DNA of 64,000 nt from an uncultured Tateyamaria sp. (GCF_947494755.1 NZ_CANLVZ010000001.1:186001-250000); one strand, 5' to 3'; numbered from the stretch's first letter, positions 36,400 to 44,972 are shown. Program-made: numbers and translations. The notes: generated by a model from the letters alone, not told the origin.

Positions 36400-36783
36400 T
36401 CAGTCGGCTGAGGGCGTGGGGGCGAGCGTGGCTTGCAGTTTCTTGGGCAGGCTGGCGCGGATGATCTTGTAGGAGGTGAGGATCCTGTCCTGCATTTCGC
36501 TTGCATCCTTGCCGTCAAAGGGGATGCGCACCCAGGAGCGGTGAAAGTATTTTGCTTTGGTCGCCGCTCCGATTTCGATCAGAAACTGGGCGCTGTCCAC
36601 ATCGGCGCATTTCACCGACACTCCGTCATTGGCGATCCCGATGCAGGCGAACATTTTGTCACCCACTTTCCATGCGTCCAATCCACCTTCGTGGTGGCTG
36701 GCCCAGTGTGCGCCGGGCAGGGCGGCGCAGATCATATCGACGGTTTCGCGGCTCATGGGCACAGAGTGGCGCGAAGTGGCCAT
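36400..36783 (-). CDS. MmcQ/YjbR family protein
   Basis: 127 residues from the ATG at 36783; ATG 36804 and ATG 36756 (MSRETVDM) are alternatives and no Shine-Dalgarno decides. YjbR/CyaY-like fold: ALPGAHWASHHEGGLDAWKVGDKMFACIG, then VSVKCADVDSAQFLIE and SWVRIPFDG. Members bind DNA or act in phosphoribosyl-like roles, but the function is not established. Divergent from the cysS leader; the cysS promoter overlaps the upstream edge. Confidence 0.8.
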   Translation of the reverse strand: MATSRHSVPMSRETVDMICAALPGAHWASHHEGGLDAWKVGDKMFACIGIANDGVSVKCADVDSAQFLIEIGAATKAKYFHRSWVRIPFDGKDASEMQDRILTSYKIIRASLPKKLQATLAPTPSAD

Positions 36784-36794
36784 TGAAACAAGCC

Positions 36795-36823
36795 TTGACC
36801 CCAAGTCGTGTCGCGCGCTAGGC
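36795..36823 (+). promoter_or_regulatory. Candidate promoter of the cysS leader
   Basis: TTGACC (36795-36800), a 17-base spacer and CTAGGC (36818-36823). The expected transcription start, about 7 bases after the -10, falls at or next to the leader ATG at 36832, giving a nearly leaderless transcript. The -10 is a weak match. Confidence 0.4.
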
Positions 36824-36831
36824 CTACGCCC

Positions 36832-36873
36832 ATGACCCGGATGATTTGCATTTCCTGCTGCATTATCTGCTGA
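36832..36873 (+). CDS. Cysteine-rich leader peptide of cysS
   Basis: A 13-residue ORF, MTRMICISCCIIC, ending TGA. Four of the last eight codons are TGC (Cys), including a TGC-TGC pair and one just before the stop. It precedes cysS (start 36957) by 83 bases that contain competing stems. No Shine-Dalgarno is present, but the predicted transcription start coincides with the ATG, as in leaderless trpL of rhizobia. Inferred role: a ribosome stalls at Cys codons when charged tRNA-Cys is scarce and changes downstream RNA folding. Too short for ordinary gene callers. No peptide evidence. Confidence 0.62.
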   Translation: MTRMICISCCIIC

Positions 36874-36876
36874 GCA

Positions 36877-36929
36877 TCTCAGCGGGCCGGTTCACTGTTT
36901 TCATAACATCTGAGACTTGATAGGCCCGC
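36877..36929 (+). promoter_or_regulatory. Candidate attenuator with mutually exclusive stems
   Basis: TCTCAG (36877-36882) can pair with CTGAGA (36910-36915), and the adjacent GCGGGCC (36882-36888) with GGCCCGC (36923-36929). The two interlock, so they cannot form together except as a pseudoknot. No T-run follows the second stem, so control could be of translation or rho-dependent rather than classic termination. Confidence 0.5.
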
Positions 36930-36956
36930 GCCAACCTTTGTCGCGCGAGACCCTTC

Positions 36957-38453
36957 ATGTCGATCACCCTCTATAATACCGCCACCCGCCGCAAGGAGCT
37001 TTTCGAGCCCATCGATCCTGCGAATGTGCGCATGTATCTGTGTGGCCCGACGGTCTATGACCGCGCCCATCTAGGCAATGCGCGCCCCGTGCTGGTCTTT
37101 GACGTGCTCAACCGTTTGCTGCGCCACGTTTATGGCGAGGGTGCGGTGACCTATGTGCGCAATTTCACGGATGTGGATGACAAGATCAACGCGACGGCTT
37201 TGGCGCGCCAAAAGGCAGGTTCGGCGGGTACGCTTGAGGAGCTGGTGGCCGAGCGCACGGACGAGACGATCGCTTGGTATCACGCCGACATGGATGCGCT
37301 TGGGGCCTTGCGCCCGGATCACGAACCGCGCGCGACGCAGTATATCGCACAGATGATCGCCATGATCGAAGGGCTGATCGCGGATGACTTCGCCTACGCG
37401 CGCGACGGTCACGTGCTGTTTCGGGTGCGCGCCTACGAGGCTTATGGCGCGCTGTCGGGGCGGTCAGTCGATGACATGATCGCAGGCGCCCGGGTCGAGG
37501 TGGCGCCGTACAAAGAAGACCCGATGGACTTCGTGCTCTGGAAGCCCTCGGACGACGAGCTGCCCGGATGGGACAGCCCATGGGGCCGGGGCCGTCCGGG
37601 CTGGCATATCGAGTGCTCGGCGATGGCCTATGAGCTGTTGGGCAAGTTTGATCCAGAAAAGCGCGGTCGTTTTGACATTCACGGCGGAGGCAACGATTTG
37701 CAGTTTCCGCACCACGAGAATGAGATCGCGCAGAGCAAATGTGCGGGCCACGACTTTGCCAATGTGTGGCTGCACAACGAGATGTTGCAGGTCGAGGGCA
37801 AGAAGATGTCCAAGTCTCTGGGCAATTTCTTCACCGTGCGGGATTTGCTCGATCAGGGGGTGCCGGGTGAGGTGATCCGCTTTGTGATGCTGAGCACGCA
37901 TTACCGCAAGCCGATGGACTGGACCGAGAAGAAACGGGCGGAGGCGGAGGCGACTTTGAGGAAGTGGCGGGAGCACACCAACCACTACCCCCTGGTATTG
38001 GCGGACCAGAGAGCTTGGGATGCGCTGGCTGACGATTTGAATTTGGCTGAAGTGTTTATGCGGATGCACAGCCTATTCGACCAAGGTCATTTTTCCACGC
38101 TTAAAGCTACCGGCCATTTCATCGGGCTTCTCGGCGACGAGATGGGGGATTGGATGCATGAGGATGAACACGAGTACGAATTGATTGCTCAACTCGTTGA
38201 GATCCGAAATCAAGCGCGTTCAGCAAAGGATTTTTCTAAGTCGGATCAAGTTCGTGACGGTTTAAGGGAGATCGGCATTGTTGGACGTGATACAAGTGAG
38301 GGCTTTAAATTTGAGATTGATAGCGGCCCGGCCCACCGGGCGGTCTCTACTGATCTAGTAGCCGAAAATGGTGGGCTGTTTTCATACGGGACTAAACGGC
38401 TTTCCGACTGGCGCTCAAAGAAGCTGAAAAATCTTCTGGAGGCTCTCAAATGA
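36957..38453 (+). CDS. cysS: Cysteinyl-tRNA synthetase
   Basis: 498 residues. Class I synthetase charging tRNA-Cys. HIGH-type motif in [11 protein letters not shown] (31-41) with the zinc Cys29, KMSKS in [10 protein letters not shown] near residue 282, and the [14 protein letters not shown] segment. From about residue 345 (38000 onward) the DNA becomes more AT-rich with codon choices unlike the first 340 codons. The tail ([26 protein letters not shown]) is not the usual one, suggesting recombination of the anticodon-binding domain. Likely controlled by the upstream Cys leader. Confidence 0.96.
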   Translation: MSITLYNTATRRKELFEPIDPANVRMYLCGPTVYDRAHLGNARPVLVFDVLNRLLRHVYGEGAVTYVRNFTDVDDKINATALARQKAGSAGTLEELVAERTDETIAWYHADMDALGALRPDHEPRATQYIAQMIAMIEGLIADDFAYARDGHVLFRVRAYEAYGALSGRSVDDMIAGARVEVAPYKEDPMDFVLWKPSDDELPGWDSPWGRGRPGWHIECSAMAYELLGKFDPEKRGRFDIHGGGNDLQFPHHENEIAQSKCAGHDFANVWLHNEMLQVEGKKMSKSLGNFFTVRDLLDQGVPGEVIRFVMLSTHYRKPMDWTEKKRAEAEATLRKWREHTNHYPLVLADQRAWDALADDLNLAEVFMRMHSLFDQGHFSTLKATGHFIGLLGDEMGDWMHEDEHEYELIAQLVEIRNQARSAKDFSKSDQVRDGLREIGIVGRDTSEGFKFEIDSGPAHRAVSTDLVAENGGLFSYGTKRLSDWRSKKLKNLLEALK

Positions 38454-38468
38454 CCCGTGCTCAACTTA

Positions 38469-38531
38469 GGCCAGCCCCCGACCGCGGGTGGGGGTCTAGC
38501 CCCCGCCCGGGGGGGCGGTCGGGGGCTGGCC
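38469..38531. repeat. 17-bp perfect inverted repeat with inner hairpin
   Basis: Arms GGCCAGCCCCCGACCGC (38469-38485) and its exact complement (38515-38531) flank a G/C-rich loop that itself contains GGGGG/CCCCC pairing. It begins 16 bases after the cysS stop and ends 58 bases before cimA. No T-run. Possibly a transcription barrier or a dispersed palindrome. Confidence 0.75.
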
Positions 38532-38589
38532 GTGACGCAAGCGCCACGGCCCGGTCATTGCAATCAACCGCTACAAGAGTGTCGATGCC

Positions 38590-40203
38590 ATGACCGAACG
38601 CCTCTCCCTCTTCGACACCACCCTGCGTGACGGACAGCAGACCCAAGGCGTGCAATTCTCGACCTCGGACAAGCTGCAGATCGCGCAGGCTCTCGACACG
38701 CTCGGCGTCGACTATATCGAAGGCGGCTGGCCTGGGGCCAACCCGACCGACAGCGCCTTTTTCGACGCTCCGCCGAAAACGCGCGCGACCTTCACCGCCT
38801 TTGGCATGACCAAGCGGGCAGGTATCAGTGCGGAAAACGACGACGTGCTGGCCGCCGTGCTGAATGCGGGCACACCCGGCGTCTGCCTCGTGGGCAAGAC
38901 CCATGATTTTCATGTCAAGACCGCCCTCGGCATCTCGCTGGACGAAAACACCACCAACATCGCGCAATCCTTTGCCCATGTGATCGCGCAAGGGCGGGAG
39001 GCTGTGTTTGATGCCGAACATTTCTTTGATGGATACAAATCCAATCCCGACTACGCACTGCAAGCCGTCCACGCCGCCTATGACGCAGGCGCGCGCTGGA
39101 TTGCGCTCTGTGACACCAATGGCGGCACGCTGCCCCATGACATCCACGACATCACCAAGGCGGTGATCGCCTCGGGCATTTCCGGCGACCGCCTTGGCAT
39201 CCACACGCACAATGACACCGAGAACGCGGTGGCCGGATCGCTGGCGGCGGTCGACGCGGGCGCGCGCCAGATCCAGGGCACGCTCAACGGTCTGGGCGAG
39301 CGCTGCGGCAATGCCAACCTCACGGCTCTGATCCCGATCCTGCTGCTGAAAGAACCCTATGCCAGCCGGTTCGAGACCGGGGTGAGCCTTGAGGCGCTCC
39401 AAGGGCTGACCAAAACCTCGCGCATGCTTGACGATATCCTGAACCGGGTGCCGCAGAAACAGGCGGCGTTCGTGGGGGGATCGGCCTTTGCACACAAGGC
39501 GGGGCTGCATGCCAGCGCGATCCTAAAGGATCCCACCACCTATGAGCATATCGAGCCCGCGCTGGTCGGCAATGCGCGCATCATCCCCATGTCCAATCAG
39601 GCGGGCCAGTCCAATCTGCGCAAACGGCTTGGCGATATGGGGCTGAAGGTCGCGCCAAAGGACCCGGCGCTATCGGTGATCCTTGATCGGATCAAGACGC
39701 GTGAGGCGGATGGTTATAGCTATGACACGGCCCAAGCCTCGTTCGAGCTGCTGGCGCGGGATGCGTTGGGGCTGATGCCGGAGTTCTTCGAGGTCAAGCG
39801 CTACCGCGTCACGATCGAGCGGCGCAAGAACAAGCGCAATCGTATGGTGTCGTTGTCCGAGGCCGTTGTGGTGGTGAAGGTCGATGGGACAAAGATGCTG
39901 TCGGTCAGCGAGTCCATGGACGAACAGGGGACGGATCGTGGCCCCGTTAACGCGCTGTTCAAGGCTTTGGCCAAGGATCTGGGTCGCTATCAGGCCAATG
40001 TGGAGGACATACGGCTGGTGGACTTCAAGGTGCGCATCACTCAAGGCGGCACCGAAGCCGTCACTCGCGTCATCATCGACAGCGAGGACGGTCAGGGGCG
40101 ACGCTGGTCCACGGTCGGCGTGTCGGCCAACATCGTGGACGCGAGTTTCGAGGCCCTGTTGGACGCGATCCGCTGGAAACTGGTGCAGGACGGCGTGGCA
40201 TGA
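38590..40203 (+). CDS. cimA: (R)-citramalate synthase CimA
   Basis: 537 residues. LeuA-type aldolase barrel: LFDTTLRDGQQTQG at the N-terminus with the catalytic Arg-Asp, HTHNDTENAVAG (metal His-x-His) and a C-terminal LeuA-type dimer/regulatory domain (about 400-537). The GWPGANPTD and HKAGLHASAI segments are characteristic of the CimA branch rather than IPMS. It condenses pyruvate and acetyl-CoA for threonine-independent isoleucine synthesis. It is preceded by the strong inverted repeat at 38469 and followed by hairpin copy D. Confidence 0.92.
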   Translation: MTERLSLFDTTLRDGQQTQGVQFSTSDKLQIAQALDTLGVDYIEGGWPGANPTDSAFFDAPPKTRATFTAFGMTKRAGISAENDDVLAAVLNAGTPGVCLVGKTHDFHVKTALGISLDENTTNIAQSFAHVIAQGREAVFDAEHFFDGYKSNPDYALQAVHAAYDAGARWIALCDTNGGTLPHDIHDITKAVIASGISGDRLGIHTHNDTENAVAGSLAAVDAGARQIQGTLNGLGERCGNANLTALIPILLLKEPYASRFETGVSLEALQGLTKTSRMLDDILNRVPQKQAAFVGGSAFAHKAGLHASAILKDPTTYEHIEPALVGNARIIPMSNQAGQSNLRKRLGDMGLKVAPKDPALSVILDRIKTREADGYSYDTAQASFELLARDALGLMPEFFEVKRYRVTIERRKNKRNRMVSLSEAVVVVKVDGTKMLSVSESMDEQGTDRGPVNALFKALAKDLGRYQANVEDIRLVDFKVRITQGGTEAVTRVIIDSEDGQGRRWSTVGVSANIVDASFEALLDAIRWKLVQDGVA

Positions 40204-40211
40204 GGGGGGCC

Positions 40212-40234
40212 GTAAGGCGCACCTTTGGTGCGCC
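40212..40234 (+). repeat. GTAAGGCG hairpin element, copy D
   Basis: GTAA then GGCGCACC-TTT-GGTGCGCC. The arms differ from copies A-C but remain complementary. It ends three bases before the GTG start of the next gene. Confidence 0.75.
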
Positions 40235-40237
40235 CGC

Positions 40238-41005
40238 GTGAGCCTGCCCGAACCTGTCATTGCCTGCGCGCGCATCGTGGAACAGGGCGACCCGGACCGA
40301 TTTCGCACCGTCATGGCCGCGCCCGTGGCGGCGCGCGCGATGCTGTTTCCGATCTATGCGATGAATGTCGAGGTTTCGCGCGCGCCCTGGGTCACGCAGG
40401 AGGCGATGATCGCCGAGATGCGCCTGCAATGGTGGCGTGATGCGCTCGAGGAAATTGCCCGAGGGCGCGCGGTGCGCAAGCATGAGGTCACGACCCCATT
40501 GGCCGGTGTGATCGGCCCCGAGCAGGCCAAAATGCTGGATGAAAGCGTGACCGCGCGGCGATGGGATATTTACCCCGAGCCTTTCGAGGATGAGGCGCAT
40601 ATGGACGCCTATATCGACCAGACGGCCGGGCATCTGATGTGGACAGCGGCCGCCGCGCTCGGCGCGCCTGCGCAAGCTGAGGGCGACGTGCGTGCGTTGG
40701 CTTTCGCAGCGGGGACGGCAGCATTTCTGCGGGCGGTGCCCGCCTTGGCGGCTGCGGGTCGCATTCCGCTGCTTGATGGTACGCATGAGGGGCTGATCGT
40801 ACTGGCGAAACGGGCCAAGGCACGGAGCGTGCGGCCCGCATTGCCCAAGGCTGCCCGCCCGGCCTTGTGGCCCGCAATCGGCGCCGGAAAACTGCTCGAT
40901 CAGGTGATCCGGAACCCTCAAGCGGTCGGTGATGGGACGCTGCCCGCACCGCTCACGCCGCTGCGCTTGGGCCTCAGCGCCACGACCGGGCGGCTCGCAC
41001 TCTAA
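40238..41005 (+). CDS. Squalene/phytoene synthase family protein
   Basis: 255 residues from the GTG at 40238. Begins SLPEPVIACARIVEQGDPDRFRTVMAAPVAARAMLFPIYAMNVEVSRAPW; RLQWWRDALEEI is the family's first aspartate-rich helix, though the DxxxD is reduced to D-x-x-E. TAGHLMWTAAAALG stands where the second metal motif lies. The missing second Asp-rich motif hints at a non-enzymatic relative, such as NDUFAF6-type complex I assembly factors. No Shine-Dalgarno: hairpin copy D ends 3 bases upstream. It overlaps the convergent MFS gene by 4 bases. Confidence 0.75.
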   Translation: MSLPEPVIACARIVEQGDPDRFRTVMAAPVAARAMLFPIYAMNVEVSRAPWVTQEAMIAEMRLQWWRDALEEIARGRAVRKHEVTTPLAGVIGPEQAKMLDESVTARRWDIYPEPFEDEAHMDAYIDQTAGHLMWTAAAALGAPAQAEGDVRALAFAAGTAAFLRAVPALAAAGRIPLLDGTHEGLIVLAKRAKARSVRPALPKAARPALWPAIGAGKLLDQVIRNPQAVGDGTLPAPLTPLRLGLSATTGRLAL

Positions 41006-42231
41006 ACTGTCGCGGCGCGCTGGCGCATCATCAGCCAGATGATCGACGCCCCGGCCAGCACGAGGAAGGGGACCATCGCGATATTGACCGCCGCCCAGCC
41101 CTCGACTGGGTCCCCGCCGATGCAGTTCATCAACCCGCCTGAGGCGAGCGAGGCGACGGTGACCCCGCCAAAGACGATCAGGTCGTTCATGCCCTGCATC
41201 CGGCCACGTTCCTGCGCGGTATGGGCCCCGGCGAGCATGGTGGTGGCACCGATAAAGCCAAAATTCCAGCCAAGACCGAGCAGGAAGAGGGCGACATAGA
41301 AGTTGCTCAACTCGACCCCATTCAGCGCCACGATCCCGGCCCCGCCAAGGATCGCGAGGCCCAAGCCCATGATCCGCTCGACCCCGAAACGGGTGATGAG
41401 GTGGCCGGTGAAGAAGGACGGCGCGAACATCGCAAGCACATGTACGGTGACGACATTGGCTGCGTCCGGCTCGGTGAACCCGCAACCCACCACTGCCAGC
41501 GGGGTCGACGTCATCACAAGGTTCATCAGCGCATAGGACACCGCCGCACAGATCACCGCGACGGCGATGCGCGGGCTGGCGAGCAGCTCGGCGCGGGTCC
41601 GTCCGGGGCCATCCGTGGCAGAGGGCGGCGGCGGTTTGGGAATGTCGAGCAGCAGGAACAGCGCCATGCCCATCAGGTTGAAGCCCATCGCGACCCAGTA
41701 GATCGGGATGTAGCGGGCGACCGTCGCGTCCACTGCCCCGGCGGTCACATAAGCGACAACCTGCGGTCCGATGATGGCCGACAACAGCCCACCGGCCATC
41801 ACATAGGAAATCGCCTTGGGCCGGAACGCATCAGACGCGGTGTCGGCGGCAGCAAAGCGGTAAAACCCTTGCGCTGACATGTAGATGCCGGTCATGTAGC
41901 TGCCCACGAGGAACAGCCAGAAGCTGCCGATGCTGAGCGCCCAAACTCCGATAGCGGCCCCAACCAGCCCACCAAGGGCACCAAGGATGAACCCGGTTTT
42001 GCGCCCAAACCGTTGCATCACGTTCGACAGCCACGGCGCGGTCGTCATCGACCCGAAGACGATCAGCGAGATCGGCAGGGTGGCCAGACAGGCAATGGGC
42101 GAAAGCTGCTGACCCGCCAGCCCTGCAACCACGAACATCATGGTGATCTGGCTGCCCAGAAAGGCTTGGGCGGCCACCAGCACGGCCACATTGCGCTTGG
42201 CGCGGGTGTCATCCACTTGGGTCATAAGCAC
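41002..42231 (-). CDS. MFS transporter
   Basis: 409 residues (or 407 from Met3). About 12 hydrophobic helices with a central hydrophilic loop (DIPKPPPPSATDGPGRTRAELL). The loop 2-3 motif appears as NVMQRFGRKTGFILGAL. The substrate is unknown. It converges on the squalene-synthase-like gene and is divergent from cobK, with 95 bases between starts. Confidence 0.88.
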   Translation of the reverse strand: MLMTQVDDTRAKRNVAVLVAAQAFLGSQITMMFVVAGLAGQQLSPIACLATLPISLIVFGSMTTAPWLSNVMQRFGRKTGFILGALGGLVGAAIGVWALSIGSFWLFLVGSYMTGIYMSAQGFYRFAAADTASDAFRPKAISYVMAGGLLSAIIGPQVVAYVTAGAVDATVARYIPIYWVAMGFNLMGMALFLLLDIPKPPPPSATDGPGRTRAELLASPRIAVAVICAAVSYALMNLVMTSTPLAVVGCGFTEPDAANVVTVHVLAMFAPSFFTGHLITRFGVERIMGLGLAILGGAGIVALNGVELSNFYVALFLLGLGWNFGFIGATTMLAGAHTAQERGRMQGMNDLIVFGGVTVASLASGGLMNCIGGDPVEGWAAVNIAMVPFLVLAGASIIWLMMRQRAATV

Positions 42232-42326
42232 TGACTAGACCGCCTGCCTGCGCGCGGCAAGCGCCCCGTACTCTGCGTGCGCGCACAAACGGTTGCGCAG
42301 GGCAGGGATGGCACTAGGGTGGGGCC

Positions 42327-43019
42327 ATGACCACATCCCCGTTGATCGCTGTTCTGGCCGGTGCCCGCGAGGTGCACGACGCGGTCGCATGGCTGAACGC
42401 GGCACAGGCGCGGGCCTGCGTGGTCTGGGGACGCGAGGGCGAGGCGGTGCCGCTTGGGCTGTCGGAACATGCCACCGTGCCTGCCGATACCCGCGCCATT
42501 GTCGATGTGAGCCACGCCTTTGATGTGTTCACCCGCATTGGCGCCCTCGCCGCTGTTCCACACGCCGCTTATGCGCGGGTGGGGCGCGATCCGTGGATGC
42601 CGGGCGCGGGGGAAAAGTGGCAACAGGTCAACACGATGGAACAGGCCGTCGCCGCTTTGCCCGCTGGCGCGCGGGTGTTTGCCGCGACCGGGCGCGGCAG
42701 CCTGACCGAGCTTGCCCGCCACCGGGGTCGCGTGTTCCTGCGCCAACTGACTGCGCACCGCGAGCCAACGGGCTTTGGCAATTGCGAATTTGTGTTTGGG
42801 TCGGCCCCTCTGGATGCGGCAGGGGAGGCCGAGCTGCTGAAACGCCTCGAGATTGACGTGGTTCTGGCGCGCAATATCGGGGGCCCGGATGCCTTTCCCA
42901 AAGTGCAGGCAGCGCGTGATCTGGGCTTGCCGGTGGTGATGCTGCGCCCACCTGCATTGCCATCGGGGCCACGGTTGCGCAGTGCCGAACAGATGGCCGA
43001 CTGGCTCAAGACCCTATGA
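42327..43019 (+). CDS. cobK: Precorrin-6A reductase CobK
   Basis: 230 residues. Reduces precorrin-6A in aerobic cobalamin synthesis. The family pattern is visible: VLAGAREV at the N-terminus, IVDVSHAFDVFTR (the DATHPFA-like segment), GRGSLTEL and VLARNIGGPDAFPKVQAARDLGLPVVMLRPP near the C-terminus. It stands apart from other cob genes. Its stop overlaps alkA by four bases. The host also uses B12-dependent nrdJ and an MttB-family gene in this window. Confidence 0.85.
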   Translation: MTTSPLIAVLAGAREVHDAVAWLNAAQARACVVWGREGEAVPLGLSEHATVPADTRAIVDVSHAFDVFTRIGALAAVPHAAYARVGRDPWMPGAGEKWQQVNTMEQAVAALPAGARVFAATGRGSLTELARHRGRVFLRQLTAHREPTGFGNCEFVFGSAPLDAAGEAELLKRLEIDVVLARNIGGPDAFPKVQAARDLGLPVVMLRPPALPSGPRLRSAEQMADWLKTL

Positions 43020-43645
43020 GTGGACGCATCATCGAAACAGAGGCGGATGTGGTCGAAGGGGCGGCGTGGCTGGCAGCCCATGACCCGGCTCTTGCCCGGG
43101 CGCTCAAGATCGCAGGCCCGCTGCCGCTGCGCCGTCGTCCGGACGGGTTTGCCGCACTTTTCAACGCGATCATCGGGCAGCAGGTCAGCACTGCGTCTGC
43201 GGCGGCAATCTGGGGCCGGCTTGAAGCCGAAGGGCTGACCTCGCCAGTCCCCATCATCGCTGCCGGAGAGGACGGGTTGCGCGCGGCGGGCCTCAGCCGT
43301 CAAAAGATCGCCTACGCGCTGGCGCTGGCCGAGGCGGGCATAGATTATGATGCCCTGCGCACAGCGCCCGATGCTGAGGTGATCGCGACCCTCACAGCCG
43401 TGAAAGGCATCGGGGTCTGGACGGCGGAGATCTATGCGATGTTCGCTTTGGGTCGGGCGGATGTGTTTGCACCGGGCGATCTGGCCCTGCAGGAGGCCGC
43501 GCGCCTGATCTATGATCTGCCCGCACGCCCAACCGAAAAGGCCTTGCGCGCCATGGCCGCCGACTGGAGCCCGTGGCGGGCGGTTGCCGCGCGCCTGTTC
43601 TTTACCTATTACCGGGTGGCCAAGGGCCGGGAAGGGATCACATGA
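43016..43645 (+). CDS. alkA: DNA-3-methyladenine glycosylase (AlkA-like)
   Basis: 209 residues. Base-excision enzyme with a helix-hairpin-helix at about 127-140 (LTAVKGIGVWTAEIY) and catalytic Asp155 in FAPGDLALQ. IIGQQVSTASAAAIW is the family N-terminal helix. Shorter than E. coli AlkA because the N-terminal beta domain is missing, as in many alphaproteobacterial forms. It overlaps cobK and the following esterase by four bases each, making one translationally coupled run. Confidence 0.9.
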   Translation: MSGRIIETEADVVEGAAWLAAHDPALARALKIAGPLPLRRRPDGFAALFNAIIGQQVSTASAAAIWGRLEAEGLTSPVPIIAAGEDGLRAAGLSRQKIAYALALAEAGIDYDALRTAPDAEVIATLTAVKGIGVWTAEIYAMFALGRADVFAPGDLALQEAARLIYDLPARPTEKALRAMAADWSPWRAVAARLFFTYYRVAKGREGIT

Positions 43646-44307
43646 CACGGGTGTTGCAAGCAGGGCGGGTCGAACCGCAATCGGGCGCATTGCGCTCGAT
43701 CGTCGTATTTCTGCATGGCTACGGGGCCAATGGGGCGGACCTGCTCGGGTTGGCCGAGCCGCTGAAGGATCATCTGCCCGACACGCTGTTCGTGGCCCCC
43801 GACGCGCCTGAACAAATCCCGGGCTATCCGGGCGGCTACCAGTGGTTCCCGATCCCGTGGATCGATGGTAGCAGTGAGGAAGAGGCCGAGCGCGGCTTGA
43901 ATGCCGCCGCCGAAGACCTCAACGCCTTTCTCGACGCGCTGATGGTGGATGAGGATGTGCTGCCAGAACAGGTCGTGCTGTTCGGTTTTTCCCAAGGGAC
44001 GATGATATCGCTGCATGTGGCCCCGCGCCGCGAGGACCCTGTGGCGGGGATCGTGGCCTTTTCGGGCCGTCTGCTGAACCCCGAAGTGCTGGCCGACGAG
44101 GTGGTCAGCCGCCCGCCGATCCTGCTGGTGCACGGCGATCAGGACGATGTGGTGCCACCACAGTCACTGCCGCAGGCCGCAGAGGCCCTGCAAGAGGCCG
44201 GGTGGAAGGACGTATATGCGCACGTCATGGAAGGGACCGCGCATGGGATTGCGCAGGACGGGCTGAGCGTTGCGCTCGCCTTCATGCGCGACAAGCTGGG
44301 GCTGTGA
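43642..44307 (+). CDS. Carboxylesterase/phospholipase-type alpha/beta hydrolase
   Basis: 221 residues from the ATG at 43642, overlapping the alkA stop (ATGA). FLHGYGANGADLLGL oxyanion region; catalytic triad Ser117 (GFSQG), Asp169 (GDQDDVVP) and His201 (EGTAHGI). This pattern fits the abhydrolase_2 family of small esterases/acyl-protein thioesterases. The natural substrate is unknown. Its stop overlaps the next gene's GTG. Confidence 0.88.
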   Translation: MTRVLQAGRVEPQSGALRSIVVFLHGYGANGADLLGLAEPLKDHLPDTLFVAPDAPEQIPGYPGGYQWFPIPWIDGSSEEEAERGLNAAAEDLNAFLDALMVDEDVLPEQVVLFGFSQGTMISLHVAPRREDPVAGIVAFSGRLLNPEVLADEVVSRPPILLVHGDQDDVVPPQSLPQAAEALQEAGWKDVYAHVMEGTAHGIAQDGLSVALAFMRDKLGL

Positions 44308-44966
44308 AAGTGATGCACTTGCGCAAGGTGGCCTGGGTTCTGGCGCTGGCAGCACTTGGCGCGACGGCGGGTCCGCACTGGATGGGCACCCCGGTATCCG
44401 CGCAGGATACAGGTGAAGAACAGACGACACCAGATACGCCCGCGACCCCCATGGTTCCGCTGGAGACCACGCTTGGGCGCCAATTCGTGCTGCTGCTGGA
44501 GGGCGTGAAGTCGCCATTAATCCTGCCCAACATGCTGCAACTTGATGCGGCCACGGCTGGATGGAATTTCGCCGCAGCGCCGCAAAGCCTGCTGGACGTT
44601 GATGCCTATGTGCTGATGGCCGACAACTGGGATGCGGTGCGGGCGATGTCGTCACACGTGTTGCACAACGTGATGGTGGCCAATCTGGACGGGGTGAGCA
44701 ACGAGGTGGGGATGCGCTGGTTCTCGGTGACGCTGAACCTGTCGGACGGGTCGGGGCATCCGGTGCAGGTGGTGCTGGGCAACCGGTCCGGGTTGACCCA
44801 GATCACACCGTTCTGCCTGTCGATGATGCTGCATGATATCGCACGGTTTTCGCACAATCAGGATCAGTTTTCGACCGCAACGGCAGGGCCGGGGACCGGC
44901 TGGCGATCCTGCGGGGCGCAGGGCTGGACCAGCGTGGCTGACATGAGAGCACGCCCGGTCGAGTAG
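44304..44966 (+). CDS. Uncharacterised exported protein
   Basis: 220 residues from the GTG at 44304 (GTGA overlap with the esterase stop); ATG 44313 is an alternative. Signal peptide about 4-30 (VAWVLALAALGATAG...VSAQD), a short Thr/Pro spacer, then a soluble domain with FVLLLEGVKSPLILP and NEVGMRWFSVTLNLSDGSG. No family recognised. It is the last gene of the cobK-alkA-esterase run. Confidence 0.65.
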   Translation: MKVMHLRKVAWVLALAALGATAGPHWMGTPVSAQDTGEEQTTPDTPATPMVPLETTLGRQFVLLLEGVKSPLILPNMLQLDAATAGWNFAAAPQSLLDVDAYVLMADNWDAVRAMSSHVLHNVMVANLDGVSNEVGMRWFSVTLNLSDGSGHPVQVVLGNRSGLTQITPFCLSMMLHDIARFSHNQDQFSTATAGPGTGWRSCGAQGWTSVADMRARPVE

Positions 44967-44972
44967 GGCGTT

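Noticed and set aside
40073-41485. 470-codon minus-strand frame opposite the squalene-synthase-like gene
   Set aside because: Low-complexity Arg/His-rich shadow; overlaps two supported genes.
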